A stretch of 64,000 bases of DNA from Larimichthys crocea (GCF_000972845.2 NC_040013.1:2098642-2162641); one strand, 5' to 3'; positions 1 through 14,152 are shown, numbered from the stretch's first letter. The notes: generated from the sequence alone by a model not told the origin. Numbers and translations are program-made.

Positions 1-190
1 CGAGGTCAGGTGTGTATAGGTGACATAGTGAGTGTGACATAAGTGTAAATGTAAGTAAGGCTTATCGGATAGGAAATATGATGAAGAGGAGTCGCTGCTC
101 CTGCTAGTAGATGAAGGTAACAGCAGAAGTTTCTATGTGTGCATCATGCATCATCGTCAGTGCAAGTAATGTCTTTAATCTTGCACATGT

Positions 191-680
191 TTGACATCTA
201 AAAACTCAAATGCAAATTCATGCAAACCAGCACTGGAAGACCTACACAGATCCCGTTGTCTTAAGAAAGCCCCGAACATCATAAGGGACACTTCACAGCC
301 TGGTCACCCCCTGTTTGTAATGCTGCCTTCAGGCAGACGATACAGAGCCATTGGTGCAAGGACAAATAGATTCAAACACAGTTTTTATCCAACTGCAATA
401 GTCACTGTGAATGCTGCCAAAAAATAATGTGCACAATGTTTTAATGTTTTACGTAATGGGTGTATGCTCCTTTTAGCATATTTAGTATTTAGCATATGTT
501 TAATTTTATTTATTTTAGTACATTTTAATGTCTCAGGTATCTTTATTCTTATTTATTCTAGTTATTTTAACACTTACTAGTCACTTTAACGCTAGGATTT
601 TATTTATGTTGCACTGACTGACTAGAAGCACTTTCAATCTCATTGTACCCATGACAATAAAGATCTATTCTATTCAAAGA
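191..680 (+). mobile_element. 3' end of a non-LTR (LINE) retrotransposon
   Basis: A 78-codon open frame (191-427) contains the stretch HPLFVMLPSGRRYRAI followed by RTNRFKHSFYPTAI, which is the familiar end of the ORF2 protein of several fish LINE families. It is followed by an AT-rich 3' UTR and the tail GACAATAAAGATCTATTCTATTC near 656-678 (short-period repeats of this type are typical LINE tails). Only the extreme C-terminus is present, so this is a 5'-truncated dead copy. The exact clade (L2/CR1-like or Rex1-like) cannot be fixed from this fragment. Confidence 0.65.
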
Positions 681-690
681 GATCAAACTC

Positions 691-2171
691 AATTTAGTGC
701 TCGATGAAAAGCCAACACTGTCATCCTGTCCACAAACCACAAACCAGGACCTTCTCTCCTGTTTTTAATCCTCATCCATCTTTTACAGTCAATGAGCAGC
801 CTCCCTCCCGCGTCTTCACACCTTTACATTTCTCAAGTCCACACATCCTGATCAGAGCCGTGATTTGAGAGTGTTTACGTTGGTCTGCAGACCCCGAGCG
901 AGCCCTCCTCGCTCTCAGAGGGAGAATCCTCTGAGAGCGAGTACTGAAAACAGGAAAAACAGTCTGCGTAACCCATCACACCACGCTGACACTTTCTGTG
1001 CACACGACTGATGCTATGCTCTGGCCCGGGTGTGCAGGGTTCAGCGGCCCAGCCCTTCCTGCCTTTGTTTGCTTTTTGTTTAGGGTGGTGCGCCTTCATC
1101 AGCCAGGGGTGCCCCTCTGCGTGACCCTCGCTCTACAGGTTCGTCCTGAAAGTCTTTATGCCGCATTCCAGATTAAGTTTGAGGCATTTCATTTGTAAAT
1201 TCAAACCTGGAGGAACTTATGTACCTGTTTTCATGAGTATCGTGGAAACTGAGTGCTTCTTTTTGAACAGAAGGTTGAAGTGGGTACAACCCTGAGGGCT
1301 TTTTAGGATTAGGGCTGAGAGGGCAAGCCTAAACCTGCTCTTTTACTTTGCTTTCATGAGCCTGTACAGACCACTGACTCCACGAAACATTAGACAAAGT
1401 TTATCTGAGTGAATATAGGTGATATTTGATCAAACTAAATTACAAAATTCAGCCATGACGACTTAAAATAAGTGGAAATCTTTTGATTGTACGCAGACTG
1501 CAGCCTCCATAATTAAAAGGCCAGGACAAAGTCTGACTGCACGGGTCCATGCAGAGGGCAGGACGCTGCACGACATGCAAGATCAAGGTCAGAGAGTTTG
1601 TGAAGAGAAGGGGAAGAGAGACGACCAGGACACCCAGCTTCTTTTCTTCAGGGATAATCTCTGCTACCACAAAACGGAGTGACAAGCTTTCACAGGGCCC
1701 AAAAGGCAAACAGCTCTCAGCATTCCAACATGGCAGACTGATCGGTCTATTCATACGCAGAGCGAACGACGGCTCATCGCCTCGCTCATCCCGACATGCA
1801 GGGGGATGGGGGGGGGGGCTCACAGGAGACAAGCCTCACCTGTCAGAGGTGGAAAAGCCTTTTGGGCGAGGACACAAAGTGCAAAACTAAACCCGACAGG
1901 TCAGATGCTTCCTATAGACGCATGCAGGCGAGGCTTAGCAAGAAAAATACACTTAACCCTCACTGAAAGTAAACACAGGCTGGAGTCAACACACACCAGC
2001 AGGCAAACATGAAGCAGGAGATTTATGCGCTGCTGCATGTATATTGGAGAAACTCCCTCAGTGATCACTATCTTTAACATCCTGCCTGCATAACGCACAA
2101 GAACAAGCTGCATCATTTAAAGTGACGCCGATAATGGACCTTTGTTAATCAACGTAATGGACCTCTATCAG
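691..2171. other. Noncoding stretch, nothing recognised
   Basis: The open frames here are short, overlap on both strands and show no familiar protein family or splice-linked pattern. A G-run lies near 1807-1818. I see no gene, RNA gene or defined repeat. Confidence 0.5.
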
Positions 2172-2485
2172 ATTTAAAGGTGCAGTGTGTCAGATTTACC
2201 GGGCTTTATTTACAGAATATGGCAGAAATGGAATAATAACGATGTTTTTATCAGTGTATCATCACCTGAAAAGAAGAATTGTTTTGTTTTTGTTACCTTA
2301 GCATGAGCGTTTTATATCTAAAGATGCTGCAGGTTCTCTTCCACAAACTCAACTCTGGCTCTAGAGACGGCTCTTCATGTTTTTCACACCATAGTTTCTC
2401 CTTCATGTGAGTAAGAAGAGGGTGAAAACATGGGGTTGCAATCAGTCACTAGATGCCACTACGTCCTACACACTACTCCTTTAAA
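2172..2485. mobile_element. MITE with AAAGGTGCAGTGTGT-type ends
   Basis: The segment starts TTTAAAGGTGCAGTGTGT and ends ACACACTACTCCTTTAAA, which are imperfect inverted repeats of each other. Internal text (ATTTACAGAATATGGCAGAA, CTCTTCCACAAACTC, GTTGCAATCAGTCACTAGAT) matches a dispersed repeat very common in percomorph genomes. A related element lies in intron 2 of ccdc157 (55401-56432). It has no coding capacity. Confidence 0.6.
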
Positions 2486-4774
2486 TGTCACTTAATTAAA
2501 CATGTGCTCATTTGCTTTCTTGTTGAGTTAGACGAGAAGTCTGGAATATATGTAGCTACTGCCAAGAGGCAGACGCAAGAGCGGTGTCAATCTTCTCATC
2601 TAATTCTAAAAAAACACTTTCGCAAATTTGTGAACTTCTGCATCATGAATTGTAGAAATGTTTCCCAGAATGCAGTGGGAAATCAACAAGTCACGTACTC
2701 TCAAAATAAATTTTTTGGCATCGTTTCCGAGCTAATCAAGCTACTGTGCGCCGCCGTATTGTTCGAGATGCCGTTTGGCAGCAGGCCCGTATAAATCATA
2801 TTCTGGTCAGTGGACATGTCTGCTGAGATTCTCTGCACAAAATGAGGGAGAATCCAATTGTTTTCGCCTCCCTCCCCCCCTCCTCTCCCTCTGTGGCTAT
2901 CAGCGGGTCTCTGGAGAAGTGCTGGTTTCCGTAAACGTGATGGGGAGATGTTTCCTGTGGCAGGTCTGTCTGCTGCTGATTAGAGCCCATCCATCAGACG
3001 GACCTCCTTGGAGCAAAAGAGGAGGGCACTGGTCAAATCTGTCTCCCAGTCCAGACCTTTGATTTTCATACATTTTAAACAGCACAACAGGTCCACGCCC
3101 TGCCCCTCCACCCCGGACAGCATGGCAGCCCAACACTGACTCACTCAGTGATCACACAGGTCACACAATAAACAATGCGGGGAACCTCAGCCAAGATTTA
3201 TTTTTAAAGTGTAACTCGACATGGGACTCTTTTTGCTCACCTTAGACCAAATAACACTGCATCTGCACTCAAACTCCCCCACGTGCATTTGCTGGGAATG
3301 TTTCACAGTGCAGAGCGGGCTGCCTGCGGGCTCAGACTGACTTTTTGTTTCTCCTTTGCAGACACGATCCTTCAACAGCTCTGGTTGCTGCAGGCACTGA
3401 TTGCTCTGTGCAGCCGTGTGCTCGGTTTTTCCTCCCCTGTGGACCTCGGTGTGCCACTCTTGGGTAAAGCACCCACAATAGCAGGATGGCTCGGGGTCTA
3501 AAAACAGTTCGCCCCCTACTGCTCTGAGGCGTTTTTCACCCCCCCATCACTTTCTTTAGCCTCCAGTGTAAAGAGTAAACAGGAGGTAGTGAAGTATCCA
3601 GAGGAAACCACACAGCAGTCTGGAGATTGAACCCTCCTGTGGTCAGCTGCTCAACTGGAAGGCAACATGGTGACCTACAGAGTCTGAGAAACTGTTACGG
3701 CTACAATCTATTGTCTTGGACATTGTTTGTGGATAGATGTCCAAAGCGCCTTGACCTTGCATGAGAAAGAAACGTTGCTCCTCTGTTGGCACTCTTGACG
3801 GGTCATTAATATATTAAATAAAAAGGGAGATACCCCGATGGGGATCAGTTCAGGGCGTCAAGACAACAACAGGAAAGACTGAATTTAACAAGCACAAGAG
3901 CAGCAAACGTCTCAGCTGGTCAGGCTATCATCAGGACAGGAACCTTCCTCCCAAAAAAGTAATCCCAGAGGCGATAAATCGTGCTTGCAATGTTTATTCT
4001 TTCAACACTGTTTCAATCTGCACATATTGATGTTTATAATACAGTCATACAGGACTGCAGGCTGCAGGACTGTGTCATGAAACTTGTTGTAACACAAATT
4101 CCTTTGTAGTACAACTTGGACATAATGGATCATGTCAGAAAAAGTACTTTAGTGAAATTTATGCCACACTTTGACTCTAGCCTGCGCTGCTTTTAAAGGG
4201 CCCCTTCAGGCATGCATTTGTACGGATGTAACATTCCTCGGAGAGCAGTAAGTGACGGAGCACCACTGACCGTAGTCACCTCAACCTGTCAAGCTATTGA
4301 ACCGGAGGCTGATGTAGACAATGCCCAGGTCAACAGGTCTACACTGCAATCACTACAGGCAATGGATTCCATTACTCAGGTTTGACCTCTGACCTTTGAG
4401 GGACTGTCAAAATAAGATCAATAAAAAAAGATGAGTTGGCGCCAAAACATCAGTCATTCGTTATTGAATGAATACATGAAAAAAAAGCAAGACTAAGAAT
4501 CATAAATTATGTTATCTGCTGGAGGATTCAGGCTGAGGGGCAAAAAAACAAAAAACAATAAAAAGAGCAACTTGTGATGCATTTATGGTGAAACAGCTAC
4601 AAACGAGGGATAAGATTAAAACTGTTTTACGATCTGAGTATAACTACCGCAGCTTTGTAATAAAAACACACAAGAAACTATTAACTATTTAACCCTTTAT
4701 TCCACAAACACGCACACGGGATGTGTGAGAATGCTCAATGAGAATGAGCAATATGTTGAGGAGCCTAAAGAGTA
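2486..4774. other. Noncoding stretch, nothing recognised
   Basis: No open frame resembles a known protein. A C-run occurs near 2873-2882. No repeat with identifiable ends was seen. Confidence 0.45.
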
Positions 4775-5295
4775 TGTTACCACATTTTCTCCACTGGAAG
4801 GGCAACATAGAGGGCAATTGATTGTGTTTTCTTCACTGGAAGAGGACCCTAGAGAGAACTAATTGATTGTGTTTTCTTCACTGGAAGAGGACCCTAGAGA
4901 GAACTTTATCCAGTTTTCTCCAGTAGAAGGGCACACTAGATGAAACTTTATCATGTTTTCTCCAGTAGAAGGGCACCATAGAGGAAACTTTATAATACAT
5001 TCTCCACTAAAAGGACACACTAGATAAAACTTTATCCAGTTTTCTCCAGTAGAATGGCACCATAGAGGAAACTTTATGCTATTTTCTCCACTGGAACAGC
5101 AGCCTAGAGGGATCTTTTGTGTTTTCTTCACTGGAAGAATATCAAAGAGAAAACATTATGTTTTCTCCACTGGAAGGGCAACATAGAGAGCACTTGATTG
5201 TGTTTTCTTCCCTGGAAGAGGACCCTAGAGAGAACTTTATCCAGTTTTCTCCACTACAAGGGCACCATAGAGGAATCTTTAGACGTTTTCCCCAA
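4775..5295. repeat. 42-bp minisatellite, array 1
   Basis: About twelve diverged copies of a unit containing TTTTCTCCACTGGAAGGGCA and then CCTAGAG plus a TTTAT(C)-rich spacer. Successive TTTTCTCCAG motifs around 4911-4990 are 42 bp apart. Because 42 is a multiple of three, long frames stay open on both strands (for example 4859-5131 on the minus strand, with a repeating 14-residue unit around STGEN-IKF); I regard this as a by-product of the period, not a gene. Confidence 0.85.
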
Positions 5296-6654
5296 CCAGA
5301 GGGGGGAATATTTGCCCCAATTTTTTATGACAATTCAAGAAAAGCCACAGTCACCAATCACCAATGACTCATCATCTGTGAACAATAGTGTGCCAGTCGA
5401 TTGAGTCAATATTGAGAGGTTTTACAGGATAAGTGAAAACTGTGACCTACTGGTGGCACTACAGAAAAGTCAGGGGATCACTTAAATCATTATGATAATC
5501 CTCTGAGTACCATGAAATGTCGGGGCAATCCATCTAATAGTTCAGTCTGGAACGAAATGGTGGGAAAATTGTGTAAAACTTTGTCTGATTATGGCATTTT
5601 ATGCATTTTATCAGGCTACAATCGTGGGTTAATTTCCATCTGCATGCATAGCGGCACTAAAACTAACCAGATTTCTGAGTTTACCTTCTGGCAGGAGTCA
5701 AAAGAGTGACCCAGTGTGTTAGATAGTTCTTGGGCCTGGTTATTGAGTAGCAGAGGCATGACGGAGGCCGTCACAGGCATCAGAGAAAACACTTTGCTGC
5801 TTTGGCAAAAGAAAAAGGAAAAGAGGAACTGGGGTCTTCCCAGCTGCACTGCTGAAGGGGGAAATGAGAGGCAAGGATGGAAAGATTTATAGTCTTCATA
5901 ATAAATTTCACAGGAAGGATTACAGCATTACATTGTAAGTGTGGATATACTAGAGGAGAAGCAGGCAGACGGCACTTGGCCGTTAATAGCCTGGCCACTG
6001 CTGCTGTTATTGTTCAGGAGACACTACAGGCAGACTCCTCTTTAGATCAGATACAGCAAGTCTCAGAGGCAGACGCTGAGGTTTCCTTTCTGCCATCCAG
6101 CTGCTATCTGTCATGAGTGAGAGGCTCTGAAGTTACAGCCAGCTGCCCCTGCAGATCAGCTTGCTGTATACTCACTAGAGTCTCCTGTGCAGCTGGATAC
6201 GAAGCATTAAATTACACACAAATACAAAAAAAGTGTCATATTTGTCAACAACATTTTAATGCTTCACAGTTTGCTATGGAGGAAATAAGCAGATCATACT
6301 GTACGTGAACCCTCAGACATGTCCTCATCTTGCACGTTGCCTCCTCTCCTTCCCATGCATACCTCTGAGGAGTTTCCACATATCTCCCATTCCTTTTCAG
6401 CGTCTATCTGACCTGGATTGTCCATGGACAGACCCGCTGAATTCCACAGCTAACAAGTACCATGGGGCAGACAAGGAGGGAGGCCTGTTGGCTTTTCACC
6501 AAGGAACATCTTATCAGACAGATTACCACCAACATGCAATTAGCCACCAAGCTGGGGGATTTAAAGTTATTATACTGTGATAAAGCAACTGAACTGCTAC
6601 GTGGAGATGTTGTGCAACTCTGCAACAGCTGCCAAATGTAATATATTTATAGGA
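5296..6654. other. Noncoding spacer between two minisatellite arrays
   Basis: Unique-looking sequence between the two related arrays. Open frames are short and unrecognised. Confidence 0.45.
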
Positions 6655-7145
6655 ATCACCATCACCAGAAGGGCACCTTAAAGAAAACTTTGTGTGTTTT
6701 CCACTGGAAAGGTATTCTAGATGTATGTTATTGTGTTTTCTCCACTAGAAGGGCACCCTAGATGTATGTTATTGTGTTTTTTCCACTGGAAGGGCACCCT
6801 AAATGTATGTTATTGTGTTTTCTCCACTGGAAGGGCACCCTAGATGTATGTTATTGTGTTTTCTCCACTGGAAGGGCACCCTAAATGTATGTTATTGTGT
6901 TTTCTCCACTGGAAGGGCACCCTAAATGTATGTTAAATTGTGTTGTCTCCACTACCCTAGAGGGACCTTTTTGTGTTTTTTTCCCTGGAATGGCAGTTAA
7001 GCACATTTTCTCCACTGGAAGGGCACATTAAAGGAAACTTGATCATGCTTTCTCCACTAGGAAGGCACCCTAGAAAAGGAAACTTGATCATGCTTTCTCC
7101 ACTAGGAAGGCACCCTAGAGGGCACTTTACAATGTTTTTCTCCAA
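6655..7145. repeat. 41-42-bp minisatellite, array 2
   Basis: The same TTTTCTCCACTGGAAGGGCA core as at 4775-5295, here more homogeneous: at least five near-identical units between 6720 and 6930 with the spacer ATGTATGTTATTGTG, then a more diverged tail up to 7145. The two arrays share a core but differ in spacer, so they are subfamilies of one repeat. Confidence 0.85.
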
Positions 7146-10100
7146 TCTAGCACTAGGGCCAGACTATTTCACTTCAACAGCACTGTACATGGAGAGACAG
7201 CCCTCAGCCTTTTGCTTATCCTTGGGTTGTCAGATTGCATGTACACTGGCTGGCGTACATTGTGTAAGAGGAGGGCATGCTTGGTAAAAACTGCGTGACC
7301 TGACACTGGCCCCTGACCTAAACCAAACGGGAGTGAAGCTCAACGGCGGGACGCCACGGCTGACATGACAGCTCCAGCTGGGAGGGGGAACGGGCGAGGC
7401 ACAGCTCACCTCTAATCCCCCACCAGCTCGAGCTTCACCGGGCTGGTATCCTGCCTGAAATGCTGCACTCACATTCCTGCACATCCCAACAGTGCAGAAG
7501 CCTCTGCTACACCAGAGGAAGAGCTCCTGCTGAGCCATACAGAGGATGAAACTGTAGTGTGGCAAATGATGTCTGACAAGTGAAAAATGTCCATGTGAGC
7601 AGGCAGAAATTTGCTCACACTTTGCATGAGAGTCGGTAATACGGTCATGTGCGAGAGGCCCACATGCAGCGGCATGTTTCAGATAGCATGTCACATACAT
7701 GAGGCCTAAGATGTTTCCTTTGGGGGACAATGCCCAAAGCAAATACTGCAGATCTCTGAAGGGTTGAAGAAACAAGGGTAAGGCATTCAGGGGCTCCCTG
7801 AAAGTAATTATCCTGGCATGCATGCACACACACATACACACACACAAAGACTACGGTCAGTCAGTGAACGGCTTGACTCCTCAGGCTCTGGTTCTCCAAA
7901 CACACCCTCTTCCTGTTTTACTAAGGAGAAAATGGGAGCAGCCGTGGAGAGGAAGAGATGAGAGACACAGCGGGGTGAAGGACAGACTTAAGTATCATTA
8001 CTCAACAGCCAGGACAGAAACCTGCGAGGTGCATTATGTCTGTTTTAACTCGAGCTGACATGATTATGAGACTGACAGAAAATTAATCTTCAACCGTTTT
8101 AAAAATACAGTAATGATTGTTTTATTGTTTTTCCAATTTGTTGCACTTCATGAATGATCAGGAATGTAAAAGAATATCAGTAACAGTGTCTCATGCACGA
8201 CTTTATAAGTAGGAATAAAACTTTAAAGCATTGTGTGTCTGTGATCAGGTGAACGGTGTCTCTGTCATTCGTACCTTTGTAACTTTGGGCTCCGGGTCGG
8301 GAGAAGTACGTAACGCTTTACGGCACTAAGTCACACAGCACCAACTCTCTTTACAGAGTTTCCTGAGGGATACTGAAGTAAACTGTCTGCACCACAGGCC
8401 TTTTGGATCTCCGAGAAGAAGAAGAGCTGGTGCTGGGCTCAAGAGGACGCTGACGGAGGAAGCTAAGAAGAGAAAAGGAGAGAGTGAGCGAGCAAGAAGC
8501 CGCCGGACAAGAGTAAATGTGGGACTGACTTTTAGTGGTTGGTGAGAGCTTGGTGAAATAAAAGGCTGAAAGACAGACGCCGAGCTGGGCTGACTGCTGC
8601 TGGTCCTCGCTTGATGTTTGGCTTTCGTCTGACATTATGAAACGTAACTAATAAATGTGTGTGTGGTGGCATGATATTGACCAGGCACCTCGCCCTGTGC
8701 ACCTGGGTAACCTTATGAAGGGAGCGCCCGACATCAACTGCCATGAGATAGTGGGTGTAACTCCACCCGTGACACAGGCTGGGTCATTATTGCAGCCTTA
8801 GTTTTTTTACCTGATCTAGCTACCTTAAGCTAAAGACACCCATATGCAGTTAACCCTCCAGTTATAAATTCACTTAACCGTCTTCTGCCAGGAAAATATG
8901 AAACATGATTAAAAGTGTCAACAACTATAAAACAGATGAGTGTGGTGATGTTTTTTTAGATGATGCAAAAATATCTCAAGGATGAGAGGAAGTAGGGAAA
9001 GGATGTGCAAACCACGAGTATGTGAGTGTGCATTTTTATACATTTCACGGGCAAAAACACATAACATAATGCCTGAGGAATGGTCCCAGTGCACTCAAGC
9101 CAAAGGTCAGATGTTGTAAGCACATGGCTTTCCCCACATAAAGGCAGAAAAACAAGAAGAAACCACTGGCTTTCATCCACAGGCACGAGGCGTGCAGACA
9201 GAGAGCATCAACTTAAACATCAAGTATTTTAAAACGCCGGGGGAATTACCGGGGGATAATTGCGTCAACATGGAAAGCTCTGCTTAGTATGAGAGGGGGG
9301 ATACAGTGCATGGGGTTTACAGTGTCCCGCCGTGTGGGAGGTGAAGGGTGGGACACTTCAAAAACCTTTCACACGAGACGCTGCCGGTGTCCCTCAGGAA
9401 AAACTGTAAGTTCCTCTGCTGCAAAACAGCGGATTCATCATGGCGTGAATCAGAAGAGCCATATAGTGCCTTCCTGCACCTTGAGAAGAGTCTGCACTAC
9501 TGTACAGACGCCACAAACAGAGGCGCACTCAGCAGAGTACTGTGTGAACGGCTGGACGGGGCCGCTCCTGTCGTCACAGCGAGCAAATTCCCGGTTTCCT
9601 ATGACTTCCTGAGGGGCCCCTGGGTCTTTAGAACAGAGCCGTATGGCATACAACCATTCATTATTACACTTTCAGGCGTACTTATCTGAAAGCAGACACT
9701 CTGTATCAGCTGTCATATGATGCAATTCATGTGGACGCATCATTTACGCACAGCTCTCTGAGGGATTAGAAGAGAATCAGGGGATTGGACACAAGAAATG
9801 TTGAGAAAAAAAAAAACAAAAAAATGTTTTATCTGGATCCTGCAAGTTTTACGAACGCTGAATGAATAAATTTGGAAGCAGAGCTGACAGAGAGAGCCTG
9901 GTGCATATTTCTTTTTCTCCATCTAGTATGCAACCTGTGACATTTGCGCCTCCTCTCAGCGGTGTAGAGGGCCTCTTGGTCTGACCATCGCGGCCTCTCC
10001 CATGATATCAGAGTGATATCTGGTCCAGCTGGGCTCCACATCTCCTCCTCCCCTGCAGATATCACTCAGAGGTGGAGCCCCACTTCCACCCGGTCAGGGT

Positions 10101-13100
10101 ATACAAGACGTGTTACACGAAACACGTGTGTGCTACAGCCGCCGCTCCGTCCAACAAACACTGGATTATTCAGAAGTGAATGAGCTACTGTATTTTACAC
10201 ATGCCGTAACTTTTTGCTTGACAGGTCATAGTTCACGTTGATGTAACTCTAAGTGGGATTTATAATAAGTAAATCCCTTCAGGTATCAGATAACACTGAG
10301 TAATAATCAATGTTATTATTTTTTCTCCCTGCAGTTTCTTTATCTTTTGCAAGAAATGAACTCGACGACAAGACTCAACGATAGCACACAAAGCTTTGGA
10401 TTTCTCCACATGATGCAGATCTGATGTGTACGAGGCACTGACAGTATAAAAGATGTCGTATCCATGACGTCACCCAAAGCTTTCTGAAGAGCAGACAAAG
10501 TCTTGTTTTATCCCTTCTAAGACTAATTGATTGAACTGTCTGCTCTAACGTGAACTATAAATATTCAGCTCTTTGTCCAGACTATCTGAGATAGCATCAC
10601 GTTCTGCTTAGTCCTCATCCTAAAAGCTAAAAGCTGTTTCTCATGTAACATTCAAAGTGAAAAATACAAAACAATAAAGCACAAATCGAATCGTTTGTTC
10701 ATGTATGGACAGGGTTTGGATGGCAAAGGCACGAATATTTCTGTTTATCTCCCACATGGATCATTAAAACTGGGGGAGGGTGGCGACGATCTGCGTGGGA
10801 AAAATGCAGGTTCAGCCTCAAACCTTTAGTATTATGTCATGCATGCAGCCATTAGATTTGTAATTGAGACATTTAAGACGCCAAACGTCATTTCATCTAA
10901 TGCCAGCCAGCAAGATCTACAGACGTCAGCTATGGTTAAACATCAAAACAATGTTGTGAAGTAGTGTGGGATCATGGGAGTTGTTGTCTTTGTGTTTAAA
11001 CTACCACAATTGTGGATGAAAATCCTGCAGGTTAGCTCACCTGGCAGACTGCATGTCATCCCCACTGTCCTGTCACTCTTCAGCAGCATCTATCTCAAAA
11101 TATCTTAAGATCTATCTGACTTACCTCAGGCAGAAGGTAATAAAGTTTTATTCACGTTATGTTTATTCACGTTTGCAGACTTCCTTCCTCGTGCTGTCAC
11201 GTATCCAACGTATCCCGAAGTTATCCGGAATATAACAACTAGAGGCGAGGAAGGAAACGGCATTAAATGCAGCCTTAAAAATATAAATATTAAAAAACAG
11301 TTCAGCTAAAGTCCAACTTTAAAAAGCCAGATCTTTAAGGTGGACTGGATATTGCTCAGACTTTGTGCTGTTCAAATCTGACTGGGTAACGAATGCTGGT
11401 TTCAGGGTGGATGAAATGATTTAGTTCCGTAATAACCAGCTCATAATGGCTCGTTGTGCTTCATCTCAAAGCACCTTTGACATCTTTCTTCCAGCAGAGC
11501 ATCTCGTGGGTGGTAAACTCTCTAAGATATAATTATTCGCAGCAGGCCAGAGCTCAATTCAGGCCTGTAAGATGTCACCTGTTGCCAAACATCTATACCC
11601 CCTAAACTCTTCCTGTGCCCATGTCTTTGATCAATAACTCTGCGGCCACAGGTCCACCATCAATATGTGCACCAGAGCGGGGCCCATTGTCATCTAATTA
11701 CAGGCCTACTGCTCTGTGCGACTGAGCCTGTGCCCGGGTGAGCATGATTAAAAGTCAGCTCTGGTTCTTAGCGGCTCTTTCAACTGGAACCAACAGCTTG
11801 GAAACACAGCGCAGCCGAACAAAGCTTTCTTCAGCACGCTCCGGTCGTGGGAGGCTGAAATTTTAAAGAGTATTGGTGGTGACGTTTCTCTCTGATGGGG
11901 GGTTCACAGGAGTTAAGACACAACGTGATTGAGCATCTCGTTTGTAATGAAATTGAGAGCACCTGTGACATCTGGAGAGGCCGAAACTGAATCACACACG
12001 GGTTCATCTTTGGAGCGAGACGAGTGGAACAATAGGACAATGGCTGATGGCATCACGAGAGGGACATCAACCATCTGAGTCAGGGTTACGAGCCAAAGCC
12101 ATTGTTTGTCCTGACTGAGGTGGAGAACAGCAAACACAATGAGAGTCTAGATGCGTATGCATGCGCGTCCGTCAGTATCTACAGTATGAACTTCCTGCCA
12201 GCGATATCAGGGATCAGCAAAGTTTTATTTGATTTGCAAGCCTGCAGCAAATCAGTTCAAGATGGCGACCGAGCCTCCAGCCTGCGTGAAGCTCACAATA
12301 AACCTATAGGACGGAGGACGGAGGGCGGAGGAGGACCTTTCCTGAGGGAACACTCACAGGAAACACCTTCTCCTTTATTATCTTTCCTGCTGTTATCGCT
12401 GGCAGCGCCTGCTTGCTCTCTCCTCTCCTTTCTAATCTCCACGGCCGGAGCGGCCTGCACGCCATCCCGGCATAACTCCTCTTTCTCATGCATCTTCCAA
12501 GGCCGGTCTCCTCATATAACCTCGCAATCCGTTTAAAAAGCACAGATCAGACGGCGAGAACGACAGACATGACGCGTTGAAAACGTTTGACCCCGTTCAG
12601 CCGCTGGTTAATAAAAGCAATGCTGCTTATAATTGCAGTTAAATGAAAAAGGGCATCTCTGTTCATGGTGAAGAATGAGAACGCTTTCCTCTCATCTGCA
12701 GCAATCATGCTCTCACATCTATCACAGTCGGAGGCCCGCAGCAGATGGAAGTATGCTGGGGTTGTGTTTAGGTGACAACAGCACACATATGCAATCACAG
12801 GCCACAGCGAGATTTATGATACGGCATAACGAGCTCATATTAATGCACGAAACAAAAAACAGTCCAGATGTGCTCTTATGTGGCTTCGGTTACATTCGAG
12901 ATACTTCGTTTGGTTTATTTTGATTACAGTTCAAAGGTCGCTGCATTAAAATTAAATTAAAACCTGCGTAAACTCTGACTTCCTGTCAGGAATGACTGTG
13001 TCAAAGGGGAATCAAACATTGTAACTACACACTGATTAGATAATTAGTCATCATTAGCCTATCAATATTAATTGTCCTTTTGAAATATGTTATAATGCAG

Positions 13101-13158
13101 CCGTCAACCTTTTCTATCCGTTATGCAGATCCATTACAACACAAGCAGATAAAAAGGG
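7146..13158. other. Long noncoding interval
   Basis: About 6 kb without a recognisable gene. The longest frame (7230-7847, minus, 205 codons) has a start inside a CA microsatellite (7822-7848) and no familiar motif. No tRNA, rRNA or transposase trace was seen. Conserved noncoding elements cannot be ruled out from one sequence. Confidence 0.45.
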
Positions 13159-13244
13159 ACTTATTGTCTTTTCTGAATATTAATGTTTATTATTTTATTC
13201 CACTTATTGTCTTTTCTGAATATTAATGTTTATTATTTTATTCC
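13159..13244. repeat. Two perfect 43-bp tandem copies
   Basis: The 43-bp unit beginning ACTTATTGTCTTTTCTG is repeated twice without change, which indicates a very recent duplication or an assembly stutter. Confidence 0.9.
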
Positions 13245-13966
13245 TGTTTTAATGATAAACAAAAAAATACATTTATTTGGACAGTAAGAGTTCTGTAAAC
13301 TGTTTGTGTGACTGAATCAAAAAAAGTCACTTTATAAAATGTAGATTTAGCCTCGTTTAACACGTCAAACATAATTTCCAAAAGTTTTAAGCTCCATTTG
13401 TAGATGCAGCGACAAACTGACAACAGTTTTCTGAGCCCATGTAGTAACATCCTTCATGCGGTCATATGGATTTTTATCCTTAGACGACGTCCATGCTCTT
13501 CCAACAATTTAGTCTGCTTCACTGTCTGAACACAGTTTGGTGCTTCAGTGGACTGTGGTGTTAAACAGTTTTGGATCTTTGGAGAGAACCTGTCTCATTC
13601 ATTCAGAGCAAACATCTGGAATATTAACAGACATTTGATGAAGCTCGACAAGTGAACTCTCAGTGTGCAGAGATTCTTTGAATCTTTTAATGATATCATG
13701 GATTATACATGCTCAAATTTCTTTCATTCTTCTTTCTTCTAATTTTTAGACTGCTGGACTATTTGTCCACAAAGTGATGAACCTCGCCCCATTGTCTTTC
13801 ATATTCTCATATAAACCATGAGATCAGGCAGGTAGCCGAAGTCCAAGACCGGCAAAACAGGGTCAGAACGAGGAGTCAAAAACTGGAATTGCTGGAGCGC
13901 TTGGCAAAAAAAACAACACAAGATCAAGTGGGATCACGTGGAAATGGACCAGTATTTATAGACTAA

Positions 13967-14056
13967 GGGGCTAATGAGCAAATGGACTGCAGGTGAGGAG
14001 ATGGGCGGGGAGGGGCTAATGAGCAAATGGACTGCAGGTGAGGAGATGGGCGGGGA
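13967..14056. repeat. Two 45-bp tandem copies
   Basis: The unit beginning GGGGCTAATGAGCAAATGG and ending GGGCGGGGA is present twice in direct tandem with essentially no divergence. The surrounding 13.8-14.1 kb looks repeat-like but I cannot classify it. Confidence 0.9.
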
Positions 14057-14152
14057 AAAGCAGGTGAGGGAAATGAGCTGATTGCATGGAAGAAAGGTGG
14101 GATCTGAAATGAGGAGAATTAGTAATGAGACATGGAACCAATTAAGACAAAA

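Noticed and set aside
4859..5131. 90-codon repetitive protein on the minus strand
   Set aside because: It is entirely inside the 42-bp minisatellite; a period divisible by three keeps a frame open by chance, and the plus strand is open over the same stretch.
7230..7847. 205-codon frame on the minus strand
   Set aside because: Starts in a CA microsatellite (MCVCMCVCM), has no recognisable domain, and an overlapping frame is open as well. No splice-linked partner was found.
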